Shown in pieces: positions 12,256 to 24,400 of a DNA stretch of 64,000 nucleotides (the stretch's first letter is position 1; each line of letters begins with the position of its first letter). The DNA lies in NCBI GenBank assembly GCA_963920705.1, contig OY987231.1, positions 20,871,024 through 20,935,023 of the forward strand, given 5' to 3'. Both the position numbers and the translations under genes were made by a program. This stretch comes from Odiellus spinosus (taxonomy: Eukaryota; Arthropoda; Arachnida; Opiliones; Phalangiidae). The notes beneath the pieces are model-generated. The model was not told the DNA's origin. It saw only the letters and a list, made by a program, of their open reading frames with translations, and searched no databases.

Positions 12256-12966
12256 ACGAAAAAAAATTAAATATTTCTTTGAATTACTGTTCAAGGTGAC
12301 TTACGAAAACGTTATAAAGCAAGTGTGAACGAAACAGAACGGTTATCATTTTAAATTGAACACACAACGGGGATAGGTGTATATTTTTAGTCGTTTACGG
12401 CTGCCGGGATAGACTGCGGTGCGCCAAATGATAGAGCGCAATCAATACCTTAATTCCCCCCCCCCCCCCTCTCGCAATCGAATATATAGAGCCGTTCAAC
12501 CGATAAATCTTTAACATTCCAAGCTTTATAACAATGGAAAAATCCAATCAACCTCGGTCGCGTTCTTACCGTTCTTAACACGCGGTTTCGCAAGATAGCG
12601 AGGATCGAAGCTTGGCTATACGAGGCTAAATGGGAACTAGCTACGTTTCTTATCACTATGGCGTGACTCCGTTGAGTCTAGCAAAAGCGTACCGCCAAAA
12701 GCGGGAATGTCACGTGTTGCGGGCTTGTTCGAGACCCCTTATATCTGTTTACACAATTATTAATAACATTATCAGTAAAAATGTTCTCGACTAAAACCAG
12801 TACACGTAAGAAGAAATTACCACTTCTTCGATTATGAAAAAAAAAAAAATAAAGCGAAGATCTGCTCTTTTCTTAATTTCCTTTCAGGTTTAATTTTTTT
12901 TCTCCGACCAACAGATAAATGACCGAATTCAGGTGGTATAAAAATTAATTTTTTCAAGATGGCATT
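12256..12966. other. Unassigned DNA with a C14 run
   Basis: A homopolymer of 14 C lies at 12456-12469. Nothing else recognised. Confidence 0.4.
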
Positions 12967-13146
12967 TCAGCCGCGTTCACACTACAGACTTTTAAACCTT
13001 TTTCTATAGATCAAATTATAAAATTTTGGGGTCACCCGTGTAGATCTTTGACAAAGAAACAAAATTAATATCTGGGAAAGACGATTTGAAAATCCGAAAA
13101 GGTTTGAAAAGGGTTCCAAAGTGTCAAGTGTGAACGTAGCTTTCGT
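12967..13146. mobile_element. Inverted-repeat element H, copy H1
   Basis: Left end CAGCCGCGTTCACACTA; right end AAGTGTGAACGTAGCTTT. Imperfect inverted termini, about 180 bp. Confidence 0.65.
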
Positions 13147-13171
13147 GTCACGCGCCAAAACGTTTTCAAAT

Positions 13172-13446
13172 ATGGCCGCGTTCATACTAGGCTTTGGAAT
13201 CGATTTAAATCGTTACAAAACTTTTCGCTAGAGTCGTGTGAACAGGAAACCGTGTTTTCTCGAATCGATTTGATTCGATTTCTGGAAACTGCTTCGGGAA
13301 CCAGTTTCAAGAACCGAAGCTACAATAAATCGATTTATAAAGATCATGCGTGAACACGTGACGCTTAAAACGATTCCTGACGATTTCAATATCGATTTGA
13401 TTTTACCGTTTCAAATGGATCAAGAAATACTAGTGTGACCGTAGCT
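13172..13446. mobile_element. Inverted-repeat element H, copy H2
   Basis: Left end GGCCGCGTTCATACTAG; right end CTAGTGTGACCGTAGC, followed directly by 25 T. The interior is built of repeated ATCGATTT words. Adjacent to H1 but diverged from it. Confidence 0.65.
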
Positions 13447-13981
13447 TTTTTTTTTTTTTTTTTTTTTTTTGAGATAATTTGCCTAAAAAGCGCGTAAAGC
13501 GCATATACCAGGAGTGTACCTACTACCTTAAGAATACATATCATAACTAAACCGATTTTATGTGATATAAGCAGACCTTTGCTTTTAATTTATAAGGAGT
13601 GATACTTCCAACGCCTCTGTTAGATAAGATTTTAAGAGGAAATATCAAAAATTGTTCGTAATGTTGAAGCTTAAACCCCATTTTGATAAGAAAACGATTT
13701 TCATTGAGAAAAAAAAAAGATAGAGAGCTTGTTTCCGTTCTAAAAAATTCAAGTCATTTTGATGATAATATGAACTCAATAAAATTCACAAATATATTCA
13801 ATAATATATGAACTGAATTATTTTAAAGTTAAGTTATTAAGTTTACTAACCTATTTTAATGTCACGAGCAAGCGTAAGCTATCAAAAAGAAGAAGTTAAG
13901 ATGGATGATTAACAAAAACTCTAAGCCTGAAGGGATTATACAATCTTAATATAAGTTCCCATGCCTTTTTCTTGTAACTCC

Positions 13982-14424
13982 TTAAAGGGAGGATGCAACC
14001 TAATAACAAGTGATTTTTTATCGATTCCTTATTGTTTAAATAGGCCTAATCCACTATTTAAAAAATTTACAAACCAATATTAAACTAGAAATAAATTTAA
14101 AACTTACCCTGAAAATAGGCTTAGTGGGATTCATGGAGCTCCGGATTTCCTCGCGTGTAAGGTCTAGCGACCAATCGCGCGCGACGTAAGTCTCGTGGAG
14201 ATCTCGCGTGAATGACGGGCCTTTGCTCATTGGTCGCTAGACCTTACACGGACGCGATTCAGGATCTCCATCAATCCCGCTAAGCCTATTTTCAGGGTAA
14301 GTTTTAAATTTATTTCTAGTTTAATATTTGCATTGTAAACTTCTTATCGGTGGATTAGGCCTATTTAAACGATAAGGAATCGATAAAAAAAATCACTTGT
14401 AATTAGGTTGCATTCTCCCTTTAA
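13982..14424. mobile_element. TTAA-inserting foldback family C, copy C1
   Basis: Target TTAA on both sides (13982-13985, 14421-14424) and termini AGGGAGGATGCAACCTAA / GGTTGCATTCTCCCT. Arms extend nearly the whole element: TAGGCCTAATCCAC pairs with GTGGATTAGGCCTA, and GGTCTAGCGACCAAT with ATTGGTCGCTAGACC. AGGG termini plus TTAA suggest a Kolobok-type rather than piggyBac-type origin (inference). Confidence 0.9.
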
Positions 14425-15935
14425 ATGTTAATATAATTATCGTATTCAGTATAAAATATATACTTCACACCAAAATTCTATATGAATATTCATAAAACTC
14501 GTAAATTTTAAACAAAGAATTTGATACACCTTATAGAACTTTTTTTTATATATATATATATAGCCCGTATAGTTAATCGCTCCAATCCCTAATCTCGATC
14601 AAAAAAAGAAGAGAGCGAAAAAAAAATTAGAATAACACTGAAAAGAAGCGAACCATAATCAATGAGGACTCTCCTATATATAAATTAATTAATCCACGCA
14701 GGAAAGGGAGGTATAGACAAAAAGATTTAGAAACATGAAAGAAAAAAAAGCTTTAACGCCACACGTCGTACAAAGGATTAACTACACTGCATCTCAAGTT
14801 ATATTTGAAGCAATTCATGATATTAGGGGAAGCGTACGAAATAAACCTAAATTCTGAAGGTTAGTATTCCGGCTTGCCTGAAATTTAATCGAACGATCCG
14901 CGTACACTAGTTACATATATACAAACAAGCTCATTTCGAATTTTCAGAGCGTGTAAGTTAGACTTCCGTTTACATACAAAGTAATCAAGGAGGAAGCTGC
15001 AGCCTTCTACGCGCTGAAAACAGCGTAATTTTGAAAGTATATATGATAAATTTCATCTTGAATCGACAACACGCCTTAAAGTTGGCTCCCGTTATAGGTA
15101 AGTACGCGTATCATAACGATTACTTCAGCTTTATACGTATTGGCAAATCTAGGCGAGCAATTATATTAGCTAACGGAGGAAGTACGAGCAAAGACAACAT
15201 ACTCTTGTTTGCATTGTATGATTGCCGGTAATCGCCTCCCTACTCAAACGCGGTATTCTAACGGCTGGGTAAGTTTTTGTACACTTTGTTTTTTTTTTTT
15301 TTCTTTAAGAGATTTTTTTTCTCGGGCCTTTGGGTTAATTTTGCATTCACGCTTTTGTACGTGGTAGATATCTTCCAGGGAAAACTAGCACCTGCATGTT
15401 CTTAAAATAAAAAAACGCCATCCCAGGGTTTCTTTCTTTTCGCGTTCGTGAGGGATTGGGCTCTCTTTTCAAAAATATTCCCGCTACATCCTCTATATAT
15501 ATATACGTTCTTTGAAGCGTACTTACGTATGCATGGATGTAATGGTGTCCAAGAGCCCGCCCCGCGCCCTTTGCCACTTGTTATATAGGGTAATGCGTTG
15601 AAGATCGCGCCTATATACATTGTAGGCTCGTGAAGGGTATTATGTCAAAGAATAACTCTTGATACAGTACAGACCGTTTTTTCACACTCTCGAAGGATAA
15701 CGGGCTTTTTGGTATACTGGTTCTGTTGGTTTAGGGTCACAAATTCAGAAGAGATGTATTTTTAGTTAAGGAGATACCCTTATTAGATAGGAAACTGAAT
15801 ATTTGTCTAGCATATATTGTTATAATTGTTATCCAGATTTAATTTGCTTCAGCGGTAGAGCGACTAGCTGGAATTTATAGAAAGAAGTGTACGGAGCATT
15901 TTAGCCCACTATTTTCGAAATTAAATACGTCATAG
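14425..15935. other. Unassigned AT-rich DNA
   Basis: No gene or element recognised. Short T- and A-runs and TATATATA at 14551-14562. Confidence 0.35.
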
Positions 15936-16272
15936 CAGAAGTAGATGAAACCCTCCTTTGAAGTTTATTACTCCCTGGTCTTCTCTACCCCTCTCTGTAT
16001 GGGTTAGTTTCAAAAACCGCGATTCGTACGCCTCCTAACGGTAGATATTTTCCGAGCGGGAGTTCGTCGAGCGAATATCTCTAGCAGCCTTGGAGTTCGT
16101 CAAAAAAACGTCGTCGTTTGTGGAGAGAGAGAATTTCCAATTTTCCGTAGACAGGGGGTATGAAGTAGGACCCCTCCGATCTCGTAAAATTGGTAATTTT
16201 ACCCATACAGAGAGGAGCGCTATATGGAACATTAGAGTAGTAGACTTCAAAGGAGGGTTTCATCGGCTTCTG
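15936..16272 (-). mobile_element. MITE family A, copy A3 (subfamily A-II)
   Basis: 337 bp, CAGAAGTAGATGAAACCC to CATCGGCTTCTG, with perfect 7-bp duplication GTCATAG. Subfamily A-II interior (AGATCGGAGGGG complement, GAAACTAACCC complement). Confidence 0.92.
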
Positions 16273-16354
16273 GTCATAGTAGAAATAAAATTTGGCATTT
16301 CAAATTCCCTGACCAAATCTCTTTGTCTCATGGTTTCATCTGACACCCTCCATA

Positions 16355-16570
16355 TTTTATAATCCTCATTATCGAAATTTTTAAAATAAAAATTCTCTGT
16401 AATACTACGTCATCACTATGGTCGTGTCTGTTGTAGAACCTACAGTTGATACTCGCGTGTTCTGTCACGAGATAAGGTTTGTTTCGCGCGGTCTTTTTTG
16501 TAAAAGTACTTAATCCAGAAAGTCTACCTTTCATATTAAAATTATCGTCACATTTTTTAAAGTTTATCAA
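16355..16570 (-). repeat. Repeat family J, copy J1
   Basis: Minus strand reads AAAGGTAGACTTTCTGGATT, AAGTACTTTTACAAAAAA, then CAACTGTAGGTTCTACAACA and GTGATGACGTAGTATTAC, as in J2 and J3. Confidence 0.7.
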
Positions 16571-16681
16571 GAACGCTACAACCGCAGAGGTATGATAAAA
16601 CCAAAAAAATGATCTATAAAGATATTTTTACTATCCAAATTTTTGGTATTATCGGATTGTTTAGCCCAATATACATATTTC

Positions 16682-17021
16682 CAGAAGCCGATGAAACCCT
16701 CCTTTGAAGTCTACTACTCTAATGTTCCATATAGCGCTCCTCTCTGTATGGGTAAAATTCCCAATTTTACGAGATCGGAGGGGTCCTACTTCATACCCCC
16801 TGTCTACGGAAAATTGGAAATTCTCTCTCTCTCCACAAACGACGACGTTTTTTTGACGAACTCCAAGGCTGCTAGAGATATTCGCTCGACGAACTCCGGC
16901 TCCGAAAATATCTACCGTTAGGAGGCGTACGAATCGTGCTTTTTGAAACTAACCCATACAGAGAGGGGTAGACAAGACCCGGGAGTAATAGACTTCAAAA
17001 GGAGGGTTTCATCGGCTTCTG
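16682..17021 (+). mobile_element. MITE family A, copy A4 (subfamily A-II)
   Basis: 340 bp, CAGAAGCCGATGAAACCC to CATCGGCTTCTG, with perfect 7-bp duplication ATATTTC. It lies about 400 bp from A3 in the opposite orientation. Confidence 0.92.
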
Positions 17022-18097
17022 ATATTTCCAATGAAATCTCCATTGATATTTTGATATCATCTTGAAACTAACCTATAATGCTAGAGGATTTAGCAAAAAT
17101 GTTATGTTTTCTTTTAAATCACTTTTAGCAAACATATTTCGATAAAGATTTCGTTAAGTATGCTTATATATCTATAAAGGAATATTGAAATATTTGCGAT
17201 TCAAGTTTATATTCTTCTAAAAGCTTTGGTTTCTTTTTTTCAATATCTTTACGGGTAGAAGACGCGGCTTAAGGTCGCTGAAACGCGAGGCTTATTACTA
17301 AAAGGTTTCTTAAGAGGTTTTTAGAGCATCCCACGTATAAAATTTGGCGCATGTAACGTATCATGGGATGATGGGAGTCACTTATATTTAATAAAACATA
17401 CGAAACTACAGAAGAAAAAAAATGGAATTTATATACTTTTATACGAAACTAAATCTTCCCGAGGAAAAACGCCAAAAGGGTCAACGCTGGATTAAGAAAT
17501 GGGCGTACAATCAGTACACTTTTCCCCGAGGTTCAATCCTGGTAAGCACCCGACAGTCTCAATTCCTTAGAACAACTCAATTTATAACGATCGAAGGGTT
17601 TGTTCCCCGCCGGTTTAGTACCAAGCACCATAAGATGGTAGTACGCGACAGTACTACAATTTGAATCAATAAGAGTTTGCAGTATAACTACAGCTAAGGC
17701 GCATTGTTACACAATGTTAAAACATATGAGTAAGAAGTACAGTTGTTGGCAACTGCTTTCCAATATCAGGATCATGGAGGAATAAGGGAGAAGGGTAGCC
17801 AATTAACACGTTTTCACATATTCACGACACTCGAGGTGAATATGAGATGATAATTGCCTCGGAGTGCATGACTTGAATGAAGGGAATAACATCTAGAGTT
17901 AAGGGAGTCTTTGCTGGGTCTCAAACATCTATGTTCGAAGAACACAAACTGCGGGAGGGCAAATGTTTCTATGGCATATATAGGGTAAATCAGTTTTAAA
18001 TTTATAATAATCGAAATTTTATTTTTATTTATTCGCGATAACACGGATTAGAAAGGGAAACTTTTAAGAAAGATCCAATGTCAATAACTGATACTAG
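17022..18097. other. Unassigned DNA
   Basis: It contains an 80-codon plus-strand frame (17422-17664, MEFIYFYTKLNLPEEKRQ..) that I do not recognise and that has no supporting splice context. Confidence 0.35.
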
Positions 18098-18516
18098 CAG
18101 AGGTATATAATAACCCCCTTCGGGGGAAAGTACGAAAGGTAGGCAAAATCGACGAACAACAAGTGCCCGGCGTAAATCGCGGGGGATCGACACACCGCTT
18201 TACTCCCAAAAAATAGTTACACCATTTTGAACCTCACTAAATTTTCCCTACGCACACTTCCGGAACTCGCGAGCTGAAGTCAACCTTCGACTCCATTTTA
18301 ACAGACAGCCTGACTCCTGAGACAGGAAGTTCTAAACACAAATCCAGCCGTCTTGTTTATACAAAGACCATTTACTAGAGTAGCGACATTGAGAAGTCCA
18401 GCGCGAGCTAGTGGCCTAGATACTCAGCAGCGGGCTCTTGTTGTTCGTGATTTTTAGCATTGGTAGTATAGGGGCTTTCATACTTCCCCCACGAAGGGGG
18501 TTATTATATACCTATG
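18098..18516 (+). mobile_element. MITE family B, copy B1
   Basis: 419 bp. Starts CAGAGGTATATAATAACCCC and ends GGTTATTATATACCTATG, one substitution from the inverse. The interior matches B2-B4 throughout. Flanks ATACTAG and GTATATC do not match, so the target duplication has decayed or the copy was rearranged. Confidence 0.92.
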
Positions 18517-19377
18517 GTATATCTTATTGTAATAAAACCCCGAGGCAATCGGTATTCCTACTACTTTATTCCTCCTTGTCAGGATTATAGGTCGAATCTA
18601 CTTCAATGTCAGCGGGTTAACGTCTATATATATTGGTAGGCTTCACGGGAAATGTTTATTCGTGAAGGGTGCGAGTCGCCACGTCTCGTGACCAAGCGAG
18701 ACTGGAATGTGATAGAGATGGGAGATCACTCTGATCACTGCGGGTGTTCTATTATGACAACGAGAGTGGGGAAATTTAGTAAAGAATATTCGATACGTCT
18801 GATTTAATACAGAGCAAAGCTCGGTGCAACTGATTTCTTTAACAGTTTAACACGACAACGCGCATTCATTGGGACTGGGCGTACACGCTTTAACTCGTAG
18901 TCAGTTTGAAATTACAGCGTATAAAATCTTAAGCTAGCCTTTGCATCGGTTTAATTTATTATCAGAGATAAGTGGGAGTCTAGCTTCGCGCTTGATGAAG
19001 TCTGATATTGATTCTAACTAAAAGGAAGGATGAATTTTATAACTGTCAGGGGTGACTGGAATAGAATGCGTGGTGTCCGTGACAAGACGCAGGTCGCATT
19101 CTTAATCCCAACTTTTGGAGCAAGTTTTCGCGTGTGCGCAGTTTTTGAAAACGACGGAATATAGTGGGACTACCATGAAGTTGCGTCTGAGTTTCTTTTA
19201 ACTGTACAAAAGGGACTTCATGTGATAATATGATTAGAGTAAAAAGAAACAGTTAAAAATAGCGAGAACATAAAAAAAAAAATTATATTTAAGGAACTAT
19301 ATGATTTTTTTTTCGGTGTTTTTAGAGTGAGCATGAAGTCCGACAAAAACTTTATTTCTGTACGATTATACTCATCA
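18517..19377. other. Unassigned DNA
   Basis: No gene or repeat recognised. Confidence 0.35.
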
Positions 19378-19909
19378 TCAAAGGGGTATAGAGATCTAAC
19401 AAGTAGTTTTATATCGATTGATTGTGGTTTATTAAAAAATTCACAAACCAATATCAAGTTATTAATCTACAAATTAATTTTTATCATAACCGGAAATTAG
19501 GCTTAACACGCATCCATGAAGAGTTTGATAGGCATATCTTGTAGTTAACGAGTCACCGAGGAACGAACGCCCTTCTTTGTAAAGTTCTACTGACGAAAGC
19601 GCACGACTTTCGAGTGATTCGCCAGGTGTAGTTAACTACGAGATATCAAACTCTCGATGGATAATGTTAAGCCTACTTTCCAACTAAGTTAAAAATGGAT
19701 TTATAGCTTAATATTGGGTTGTAAATTTTTAGTAAAAATTGTGGGGAATATTTTCTTTAGATTTTAAGATTATGCTACATAAATTCCTTAATAAACTCGA
19801 TAAAATTTAATTTAAAACTATTAACTATTAATTTATTTTACAGTTGGATTAGGTTATTTAAACGATAAGAAATCGATAAAGAACTTGTTAGGTTGCATTA
19901 TCCCTTTAA
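19378..19909. mobile_element. TTAA family C, older copy C3
   Basis: Right end GTTAGGTTGCATTATCCCTTTAA. Left end AAAGGGGTATAGAGATCTAACAAG is diverged. Inner arms match C1 in architecture, but the central inverted pair differs (GTTTGATAGGCATATCTTG / GAGATATCAAAC, with GTAGTTAAC on both sides). Confidence 0.75.
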
Positions 19910-20533
19910 AAGGAAAATAATAAATTATTCCTTCAAGAAAAATGAAACTTTAACGTCGCTTTCGAAAGAAAATCTAATTTAAATTACGTGTATATTGTCC
20001 GCCGCTGCATGGAGAAAAAGCTATTCATATCTTTTAATCCACTTAACCGTAAGAAGCCAATTTCGCGGTTGATTAGCTAGTAGAAGAGAGCTTACGAGAA
20101 AAGACCTAACAAATTCATACGTTTGTCTTTTATATACGTTTATATTCGAGCTAGGCGGAAAACCGGGGTCTAAATATATCCTTACAAATATTAACTACCC
20201 TAATAAAAGATAAATGAAGCCAAGTGCATTTCGGCGGGACCCTAGATGCGTGGCGTAACGCGGAGGGGAAAATAAATCCTTCGAATTTTTATAAGCGCGT
20301 TTCCTATAGGAAAAAGAGCCAAAGAGAGAGAGAGGAAAATTTAGCTTCCTTTTGACTGCTTCTTTTCGCTCCAATGGTGATCCATGGAGTTTCGTCGTCG
20401 CTACGAGAGTTTGACGTAGTCGCTACCGACCCTTTTACGGCATTCTGATCTTCATGGGCGCCCGAGTTTTCCCCGAGTCGCTTCGGCAGATAGTTCGGGG
20501 TCCTAGACTATAGATCCCAGTCTTTTTCGACCC
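19910..20533. other. Unassigned DNA
   Basis: Nothing recognised. Confidence 0.35.
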
Positions 20534-20929
20534 TTAAAGGGTGACACGCGGCTAAATAAAGTTCGTTCAAATCTATTGAAATGGGTGCAGTATGGTCTAA
20601 AAAGCGCCTATACAAAATTTCACTATTTTCAACCGACTTCGCAAAAAACGAGGATTTGAAATTAGCTTTTTTTTCAGGGAAGTGGTTGAATTTCCCGCCT
20701 TTTATAGTTCCCGCCAATATTTCTATAAAAGCGCGCAAATTTCCGCGTGGACAAAATCTGGATTACATAAATTTTTACAAAAGCGCGGGAAAAAATCGTG
20801 ATATTTCGGATTATTATTCCGTGCGGCGACGCCACTTGTGTGGGATCTATTATGAAATAAACTCATCACAGAATTTCACAAAGCTAATCTCGCTTTTGTT
20901 TTCCTATTTAGCCGCGTGTCACCCTTTAA
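20534..20929. mobile_element. TTAA-inserting MITE N
   Basis: TTAA on each side, termini AGGGTGACACGCGGCTAAATA and its exact inverse TATTTAGCCGCGTGTCACCCT (21 bp). The interior is A/T-rich with GCGCGGGAAA-type words and no inverted arms. A 134-codon frame starting at 20581 runs out through the right terminus and resembles no transposase. Confidence 0.88.
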
Positions 20930-21595
20930 AAGGACAGGGCGGAAAACCCCCGAGTTCGGGGGTGCCAAAACAAAAATTCGTATAGGACGAGGGAAAAAAG
21001 GCAAAAATATGACCGATCAGATTGCGAGTGTTCACCCGTGGAATTGAGTCGGGGTTCAACTGCCTGGAATCGAAGGATAGGTTCACCCCTTGCCCCATTT
21101 TTTTTTTGCCTCGTACGAAACTCGGATTTCTTTTCTTTGACCGTTTTCTATATAGACTTAGTATCTTTTTTTGTAGGAGACGTTTCCGAAGATGTTCCTC
21201 GCTTTATAGGCTTTAAAGTCTACACGAAGTTTTGTAGATCCCCCAGCTTTATTTTTGACGGGGCCCCCCTATAGTGTACGAAAAGGATCCGAAGAACTCT
21301 TACGAAAGATTGTTCGATTGCTTATAGTTTCGTTGTTCTTTTGTCATCTTATAAAGATGATTCATTAAGGTTTCTATAGGCTTCTGATCTAGCTTAGATA
21401 TTGTTCTATTGGATAGGATTTTAACTACTTCACACAAAACACTTTAAAATATTCAAATCCATTTTTCAATCTAATAATTACATTTTTGGCAAATCACTCT
21501 ACTGGTTCTAAAAATTTTAAAATGACCTTTCAAATTGTTAAAAAGTTTGCGCTTAACGGAAATTTATTTTGAATCGGTTAAAATATGCGTAACAA
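20930..21595. other. Unassigned DNA
   Basis: No gene or element recognised. Two overlapping short plus-strand frames near 21022-21274 resemble nothing known. Confidence 0.35.
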
Positions 21596-21932
21596 CAGAA
21601 GCCGATGAAACCCTCCTTTGAAGTCTACTACTCCAATGTTCCATATAGCGCTCCTCTCTGTATGGGTAAAATTCACAATGTTACGAGTTAGAAGGGGTCC
21701 TACTTCATCCCCCCTGTCTACGGAAAATTGGAAATTCTCTCTCTCCACAAACGACGACGTTTTTTGGACGAACTCCAAGGCTGCTAGAGATATTCGCTCG
21801 ACGAGCTCCCGCTCCGAAAACATCTATCGTTAGGAGGCGTACGGATCGCGCCTTTTGAGAATAACCCATACAGAGAGGGGTAGACAAGACCCGGGAGTAA
21901 TAGACTTCGAAGGAGGGTTTCATCTACTTCTG
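21596..21932 (+). mobile_element. MITE family A, copy A5 (subfamily A-I)
   Basis: 337 bp with CAGAAG/CTTCTG ends and perfect 7-bp duplication GTAACAA. Confidence 0.93.
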
Positions 21933-22077
21933 GTAACAACCTCATCAATAATCAATCAGCAAAGATTTCCCGACATTACCAAAGTTGCGATCTCAAACAT
22001 GCCAAATGTTTGTCTTTGAAATTGCGCTTGAAGCAATTTTAAGAAATTTATTTTGAATTGGTTTAGTTAGCAAACCT

Positions 22078-22200
22078 TAACTGTTAATTAACAAGAAAGC
22101 TTGGGTGAGATTTCATTATGTTTTTAAACATATTGTAACAGTACAAATCTGTTAAAAAAAACTAGTTTTCACGCTATAGTATCCCTTTAATTTTCTACAG
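22078..22200. repeat. Fragment related to repeat family D
   Basis: Begins TTAACTGTTAATTAACAAGAA and GGGTGAGATTT, and ends TATCCCTTTAA, parallel to the copy at 26778. Confidence 0.5.
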
Positions 22201-23160
22201 TTAAGGATGATTACGTATATCCTATAATTAACAAGAATATTTAAATGATCGACGTAATATTTATAAAAAAAAATTGCAAAAATTATTCGCATCAGATTGG
22301 TTTATGTCATCCTTTTTTATCTTAGTTTTTTTTTTGATCCTGAGACAATAACGTATTAATTTAAAAAAAAATCAGCACCCATTAGAATAATGAATATATC
22401 ATCAGAGGTTTCTAAATACTAGTTCTTGTTAGGCAACGCGAGATACCCGGACGCCATGTTAAAGAGTTTGCAAAAATAAGGCGAGAAGTGTTTTATGGCA
22501 TATAGACTAATAAGCCCGTGGCAAAATAAAATTCCGGAAAGCCAGCCAGGGTACAAATGATGTCTGGGCGAGGGTTATTTTCTTATTCATCGTATATATA
22601 TTTATACCTGCTGAGGGCTTTAGCCTTTTAGCGGTCAGCTCGGAATCTTAAACAAGGTAGTAGAGAGGGAGAAGGCGTTCGAAGCTATATAGGAAGCGGG
22701 GCATTCCCTGGCGCTTTCTTTCGGGGGTTTTACTCCCCATTTCTACAAAAGCCTCTCCTAATGCCCGCTCTTTTGTTTAGTTATATGGCGCATTACCTTC
22801 GAAATCCGAAAGGGTTTTCCGCCCTTGACAAATAGCCGCAAGCGGCATTAGACAAAGTCGTTTGTAGCGGGTACCGCAGCGCGCCCATGAGCCCCGTTGG
22901 ATTTAAAGAGATGAGCGCGAGAGAGCCAGAGGCGTACCGGCATAGACTCCCATTTCATACCCCCTTAACCCCCCGTTTTCGAGAACAATTTTAGGCCTTG
23001 GCGTTCCGAAGTATATAAGAGAATATATATACGTATAACGCGGCTCCACCGCCAGTCGTATTCCGCATCGGAGAAGGAAGAACCTATAAGATTGGCCGTA
23101 CGTCCTAGTGGGTCGACAATTTCTGCGCAATATCCTATAGGAGAAGAGAGAGCGTGCCAG
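22201..23160. other. Unassigned DNA
   Basis: No gene or element recognised. 22600-23100 is comparatively GC- and CpG-rich. Confidence 0.35.
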
Positions 23161-24100
23161 TCATTCCAAAAAGGGGGGAACTGATACGGGGGGGGAGGCA
23201 AAGAGAAAAGCAAAAGGAAAAGGGGGAAAGAGGAGGAAGAGCTAGTGGAGAAGAGAGAGAGAGAGAGTTGGGTATATAACCCCGCGAACGCTTTTCTAAT
23301 GCCGCCGCATGAAACGACTTAATTATATTGGAAACTCGCAGCATCTAGAAGCTAATTAAAGGATAAATCAGCTTGGTGGGCTCGAGGCGAAAGAGGCTGG
23401 GATTTGCCGGGATCTCCGAGGAATTCAACTTGAGACTGAGGACGTAACTACTGGATTTGGAACGCGGCCGATGCTTTATTTCTCTCCCTCTCGCTTTCTC
23501 TCTTTGGCAAAACCTACACACACCTTCCTCCATCACCCTCGCCAGCGAACCTATCCACCCCTTACCCTTAGACGTACAGGACAGTAGCGACATAAAGACG
23601 TATACGTGCTAGAGTAGAAACGAAATGAAAAAAAGAAAGAAAAAAAACTAAGGATAGGGCGTAGTTCTAAAGAACAATGAGTATATAGGGAAGGGTAACA
23701 GGGGGGAGAACACATTTCCAAGGAAGGAGAAAGGGGTTCGCGAGGGGGATAAAGTAAATAAAGGAAAATCGAGATTGCCTTCGTGTTGGCTGACTTCAAA
23801 TTCGAGTTTCTTTTTTTTTTTCTTTCTTTTTCCTTCTTATTCCTCCTCCTTCCTCGTTCGATTCCCTTTTTTTTCTGTCGAGTATACAAAAAGGAAAAAG
23901 AAGAGAGAAAAAGTTTGAGAGGAAAAAAAGAGAGAGACCCAAAAGACCGGAAAATTGCTTCACTGGCAAAACGTACCTTATTCCAATCAATTTTACTCCA
24001 GCCTCTTTTCTTTCTTTTGGAGAGAGAAAAAAAAAAAAAATACCCCATTCCTCTTATTTCAACCGTTTTTTATCTTTTACCATTTCGACTATGAAGAAAT
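23161..24100. repeat. Polypurine/polypyrimidine-asymmetric block
   Basis: Alternating long purine tracts (GGGGGGGAGGCAAAGAGAAA, AGAGAGAGAGAG) and pyrimidine tracts (TTTCTTTTTTTTTTTCTTTC, CTTCTTATTCCTCCTCCTTC). They generate several low-complexity K/E/R- or F/L/S-rich frames on both strands, which I do not treat as genes. Confidence 0.6.
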
Positions 24101-24400
24101 TTCAATCATGGAAACCACCAAAATGTGGGGATGCTTTCCTTATATATACAAAGTTAACTACGCCTGTAAAAGTGTTCTAACCTTTCGCAGCGAAGCTCTA
24201 CTCCTAAGCCAATCCAGCCCCTGATCAAATGGATAAATTTTCGAATTGAAAACTATCCGAAAATTCTAAAAATGTATACCCCATTCTTTTTTAAGAAAAC
24301 ACTCAACCACGCAATTCGAATGATTATAGTTATCAGATGGTAGCAGACGATTTCAATCGTTTTTCGGAGGTAATAGCATTTGTTTCTTAGTCAGTTAAAC

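Noticed and set aside
20581..20985. 134-codon frame inside element N considered as a transposase remnant
   Set aside because: No recognisable catalytic motifs; it reads out through the terminal repeat.
23551..24224. Frames rich in K/E/R or F/L/S around 23.5-24.2 kb
   Set aside because: Generated by polypurine/polypyrimidine tracts on both strands.
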